Assembly (NCBI GenBank): GCA_028687155.1
Contig: JAQUAR010000005.1
Span: 783-16,673 of the forward strand
DNA length: 15,891 nt
Reading direction: 5' to 3'
Source: Methylacidiphilaceae bacterium
GTDB taxonomy: Bacteria > Verrucomicrobiota > Verrucomicrobiia > Methylacidiphilales > Methylacidiphilaceae
Shown: positions 15,501 to 15,891 of the stretch, one piece after another
How positions within the stretch are numbered: the stretch's first letter is position 1
How the letters are laid out: each line of letters starts with the position of its first letter
Position numbers and translations under genes: made by a program
Notes under the pieces: generated by a model
Database searches by the model: none
What the model was told of the DNA's origin: nothing
Seen by the model: only the letters and a program-made list of their open reading frames with translations

Positions 15501-15768
15501 CGGCTGTCTCACCCGGCTGCGTCCGATTTTGACGACCGCTCTGGTGGCCAGCCTCGGCTTTCTGCCGATGGCGGTAGCGCAAGGCCCCGGAGCCGAGGTA
15601 CAGCGGCCGCTGGCCATCGTCGTCATCGGAGGAGTGCTCTCCTCGACGGCTCTCAATCTTCTGCTGGTCCCCATCCTTTTTCGCTGGGGGGTCCATCTCT
15701 TTGGATTTCCGCGAAATCCGGGCCGGCCGGATGAGAAGGAAACCGGCGAACCGGCTGTTTTTCGCTAG
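12580..15768 (+). CDS. CzcA-like heavy-metal efflux RND pump (inner-membrane subunit)
   Basis: A complete 1062-residue HME-RND transporter that would export divalent metal ions through a tripartite envelope pump, driven by protons. TM1 is at about 13-33. The first periplasmic part includes IDAVPDISTVQVQV (36-49). TM2-TM6 follow (about 350-530), with the TM4 motif LMSLGAIDFGLVVEGSVVVVEN. The second half has TM7 (about 545-565), the second periplasmic part and TM8-TM12 from about 905. By position D404, E410 and E417 equal CzcA D402, D408 and E415, so the middle proton-relay Asp is Glu here. The periplasmic entry has FMPTLDEGAYAINIY with no Met where CusA has its copper-binding Met, which favours a Zn/Co/Cd/Ni-type substrate over Cu/Ag. 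The GTG start has a strong GGAGG. No membrane-fusion (CzcB) or outer-membrane (CzcC) gene is adjacent; a transposase follows. Exact metal specificity is not determinable. Confidence 0.94.
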   Translation: MLERIFAFSLRHRAGVLLAVVALVGFGIWAALHLPIDAVPDISTVQVQVNTAVPSLAPEEIEKLVTMPMERELTAVPNLEEMRSISKFGLSQVTLIFRDGTDVYRSRQLVSERLLRAVDQIPPGLSPSLAPIATGLGEIFFYTLDYGAEAKPKPATRFEQLLELKLLQDFTVKPMLRMVPGVIDVNVIGGYDKQVVIMPSPDRLTHLGMTVADLAEIIGKNVENVGGSVVQAAGQQIVVRAPTRVETLSDIERLPLKYRAGPYPVLVRDVARVAVGARIRTGAATANGDETVLGTVLMLVGQNSRIVAQRVAEKIREIQRRLPDGVEIHSVYNRAKVVERTIHTVRNNLAEGALLVAAILFLLLGSGKAAAGVASIIPLAFLVALCGMVVGGISGNLMSLGAIDFGLVVEGSVVVVENGMRRLAEQSRLLGRSLSDGERRSLLLSSCREVGSSVFFGVVIITLVYVPIFALTGVAGKTFRPMATTVIFALVGSLLLSFTFMPALASLLFSGTVREKESWLVRLAKWIYRPILEGAIRIGPLVVLVALGVFASALWLFRTMGADFMPTLDEGAYAINIYRANSVGLEASVGMEENTEAVVRRKIPEVTHVFGRTGVSDIATDPASPNEADLYVFFRPRPQWRKEHGKPIRKETLENEIGKAIQLRVPGQMLIFSQPIENRFNEMLQGVRSDVAIKIFGEDYDQIEKLARQVRRIVGSIRGVNNIVLESSGRAPSLEFVPDREAMARYNVQAAEINDAIAIGLGGKQVGLLVDGVRWYPIVVRFSDPNRAEPLRALQLPVRSEAGGLIPLRQVVSARMVDRVRAFFRENGVRRLAVLVNLEDRDIDSFVNEARARIAREVVFPKGYFVEFGGQYRNLQEARARLTIVVPIALFLIFLLLYLHSRSLWQSLLLFLSVPLAVTGGIFSLWASGIPFSISAAVGFLALSGIAVLGALVLVSFFNRLLAQGLPLDEAIRSGCLTRLRPILTTALVASLGFLPMAVAQGPGAEVQRPLAIVVIGGVLSSTALNLLLVPILFRWGVHLFGFPRNPGRPDEKETGEPAVFR

Positions 15769-15891
15769 TGTTCTGAGCGCGAAATAGGTGTACAAAACGA
15801 TCTTGCTCCGATAATTTGGGTCAATGGCCAGACCTATCCGCATTCTTCCAGCGAGCGATGAGCAGAAACACGAACTCCAAAGCATGATCAA
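15768..15891 (+). mobile_element. Possible left end of an IS630-type insertion sequence
   Basis: A transposase-like start begins 55 bp after the RND stop codon. IS630/Tc1 elements insert at TA and duplicate it, and the RND stop TAG (15766-15768) contains a TA exactly where the unrelated sequence GTGTTCTGAGCGCGAAAT begins. The element may therefore start at 15768. The other end and any inverted repeat are outside the window, so the boundary is an inference. Confidence 0.35.
15824..15891 (+). CDS. Probable IS630-family transposase, N-terminus only
   Basis: Twenty-two codons are visible before the window edge: MARPIRILPASDEQKHELQS and then MI. The MARPI..L start followed by an acidic, helix-forming segment resembles the N-terminal helix-turn-helix of IS630-type transposases. 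The catalytic DDE domain is outside the window. No clear Shine-Dalgarno is present, which is common for IS genes. With so few residues the family call is tentative; another HTH protein is possible. Confidence 0.5.
   Translation, partial: MARPIRILPASDEQKHELQSMI

Noticed and set aside
1..15891. CRISPR arrays, tRNA or rRNA genes, prophage genes
   Set aside because: No spaced direct-repeat array, no cloverleaf-like or rRNA-like sequence and no phage structural genes were seen on reading both strands.

Overview
This is a GC-rich, gene-dense bacterial window. A TonB-dependent outer-membrane receptor shows a Gram-negative envelope. The GlgE-type glycogen genes, weak Shine-Dalgarno sites, frequent GTG starts and overall protein style suggest a Verrucomicrobiota-like organism, perhaps an acidophilic methanotroph such as Methylacidimicrobium. 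That placement is an impression and was not tested.

Left part (1-4003). On the minus strand, a TonB-dependent receptor (694-3135) is followed by the 5' part of a membrane sensor protein, probably a histidine kinase (start 639, running off the left edge). Divergent from the receptor is a small basic protein with a C-terminal glycine-zipper segment (3398-4003, +), whose function I do not recognise.

Middle (4000-9569, minus strand) is a compact glycogen operon: glgE (maltosyltransferase), mak (maltokinase) and glgB (branching enzyme). Mak phosphorylates maltose to maltose-1-phosphate, GlgE adds the maltosyl unit to an alpha-1,4-glucan, and GlgB introduces the alpha-1,6 branches. Trehalose synthase (TreS), the usual maltose source, is not in the window.

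Metal region (9587-11744, minus strand): mntR, a three-domain DtxR-family regulator, lies just downstream of a DtxR-like operator set inside a candidate promoter. It overlaps mntH, an Nramp Mn(II) importer. In this sequence mntH is broken: a deletion that looks like 17 nt, at a 9-nt direct-repeat remnant (9954-9962), shifts the frame about 120 codons before the end. A hairpin terminator starts directly after the mntH stop and separates it from glgE.

Right part (11780-15891): an Sfp-type phosphopantetheinyl transferase (minus) is divergent from a complete CzcA-like heavy-metal RND pump gene (12580-15768, plus), which lacks adjacent membrane-fusion and outer-membrane partners. The window ends in the first 22 codons of a probable IS630-type transposase, whose element may begin at the pump's stop codon.

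I saw no tRNA, rRNA, CRISPR array or prophage, and no wholly new multi-gene system. The most informative observations are the slippage-type lesion in mntH, the operator/promoter arrangement at mntR, the TreS-less GlgE operon, and the acidic-residue substitution in the RND proton-relay motif.
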